Shown here piece after piece: positions 41,892-42,689 of a stretch of 42,689 bases of DNA (positions are counted from its first letter, which is position 1; each line of letters starts with the position of its first letter). The translations under genes and the position numbers were made by a program. Source of the DNA: an uncultured Thermomicrobia bacterium (GTDB taxonomy: Bacteria > Chloroflexota > Chloroflexia > Thermomicrobiales > JALYUS01); NCBI GenBank assembly GCA_937968015.1, contig CALBSO010000145.1, forward strand, positions 1 to 42,689. The letters run 5' to 3'. Below the pieces are notes generated by a model. That model saw only the letters and a program-made list of their open reading frames with translations. It ran no database searches and was not told the DNA's origin.

Positions 41892-42689
41892 GCAATGAGC
41901 GACCGGCGCCGCGCGGGCGAAAAATCCGCGTCGGCGTCCTGTTCGGCGGGCAATCGAGCGAGCACGCCGTCTCACTGGCGTCCGCGCAGTCGGTGATAGC
42001 CGCGCTCGATCCCGATGTGTACGAGATCGTTCCCGTCGGTATTACGCGGCACGGGCAGTGGCTCACCGGCGGCGAACCGATGCGCGACTTGCTCGCTGCC
42101 GGTGGACAACTGACCGAACAGCCGCCGGACACCGGCGCCATTTCGCATGCCGTCGTTCCCGCCGCGCGGGACACGGCGTTGACCGCAGGGCCCGAAGGTG
42201 TGTCCCGCGAATTGCATCGCCTCGATGTCGTGTTTCCGGTGCTACATGGGCCATTCGGGGAGGACGGCACGGTGCAGGGCTTCCTCGAACTCGCGGACAT
42301 CGCGTATGTCGGCTCCGGCGTGCGCGGCTCGGCGGTGGGGATGGACAAGGCGATGATGAAGGCGCTCTTCCGCGATGCCGGGCTGCCGACGCCGCGCGCG
42401 CACCTCGTGCGCGAATCGGAATGGGCGCGTGCGCCGGGCGATGTTCTCCGGCGGATTGTCACCATCATCGGTCTGCCGTGTTTCATCAAGCCTGCCAATA
42501 TGGGCTCCAGCGTCGGCGTGTCGAAGGCAGAGAGAGAAGATGATATTCCCGGCGCGCTCGTTGCAGCATTTCATTCTGATCTGGATGGGCGGGTTCTCAT
42601 CGAAGAGGCGATCACGGGGCGGGAAGTCGAATGCAGCGTGCTCGGCAACGAGGAGCCAGTAGCATCCGCAGTGGGTGAGATCATCGTAC
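41888..42689 (+). CDS. ddl: D-alanine:D-alanine ligase, 3' end beyond the window
   Basis: Makes D-Ala-D-Ala for MurF. The first 267 codons are present, open to the window edge. Seen: VGVLFGGQSSEHAVSLASA, VVFPVLHGPFGEDGTVQGFLELADI, YVGSGVRGSAVGMDKAMMK, and ATP-grasp segments CFIKPANMGSSVGVSK and VLIEEAITGREVECSVLG. The metal-binding C-terminal part is cut off. The ATG at 41888 overlaps the murB stop (ATGA). Confidence 0.95.
   Translation, partial: MSNERPAPRGRKIRVGVLFGGQSSEHAVSLASAQSVIAALDPDVYEIVPVGITRHGQWLTGGEPMRDLLAAGGQLTEQPPDTGAISHAVVPAARDTALTAGPEGVSRELHRLDVVFPVLHGPFGEDGTVQGFLELADIAYVGSGVRGSAVGMDKAMMKALFRDAGLPTPRAHLVRESEWARAPGDVLRRIVTIIGLPCFIKPANMGSSVGVSKAEREDDIPGALVAAFHSDLDGRVLIEEAITGREVECSVLGNEEPVASAVGEIIV

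Overview
The window reads as one end of an assembled contig from a high-GC, probably single-membrane bacterium. The first 47 bases are a sequencing-library adapter, not genome. Gene content fits Chloroflexota (Thermomicrobia-like) best: a LytR-CpsA-Psr protein, MurT/GatD glutamate amidation, MinCDE together with MreBCD, a split methylmalonyl-CoA mutase, an actinobacterial-type biotin carboxylase/BCCP fusion, and GTG starts. That placement is inference; no rRNA or other marker settles it. All genes look intact except the last, which runs off the window.

Layout. 226-2357 (+): a PAP2-type membrane phosphotransferase and a lone Cas6-like RAMP protein. 2393-8789 (-): purD, guaA, a RusA-type resolvase overlapping guaA, and three tandem paralogous short-chain dehydrogenases. 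9110-10804 (+): rnc and prs. 10851-12500 (-): a LytR-CpsA-Psr wall-polymer transferase, divergent from the elongasome cluster. 12689-21674 (+): mreB, mreC, murT, gatD, mreD, the PBP2 gene, minC, minD, minE. 21674-29129 (+): methylmalonyl-CoA epimerase, mutase large subunit, an unknown 146-aa protein, acyl-CoA carboxylase beta, a lower-GC PD-(D/E)XK nuclease, a haloacetate-dehalogenase-like hydrolase, acyl-CoA carboxylase alpha. 29325-30527 (+): a Gfo/Idh/MocA oxidoreductase, convergent with an 83-aa unknown gene on the minus strand. 31125-42689 (+): a tight dcw cluster, rsmH-ftsL-ftsI-murF-mraY-murD-ftsW-murC-murB-ddl, without mraZ, murE or murG.

How the genes fit. Two blocks build the wall. 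The mre block carries the elongation scaffold, its transpeptidase, the enzyme pair that amidates lipid II D-glutamate, and the Min system that positions the septum. The dcw block carries precursor synthesis and the septal synthase FtsW/FtsI. Between them lies a propionyl-CoA to succinyl-CoA route: carboxylase alpha and beta, epimerase, and mutase large subunit; the B12-binding mutase subunit is not in the window.

Two non-coding signals stand out. The first is a family of intergenic tracts built from 7-bp units in inverted orientation, at six loci; at four of them the repeat supplies the stop codon, and sometimes the last codons, of the adjoining gene (five genes in all). The second is a phased row of four 9-mers, each one mismatch from the DnaA-box consensus, just upstream of the dcw cluster.
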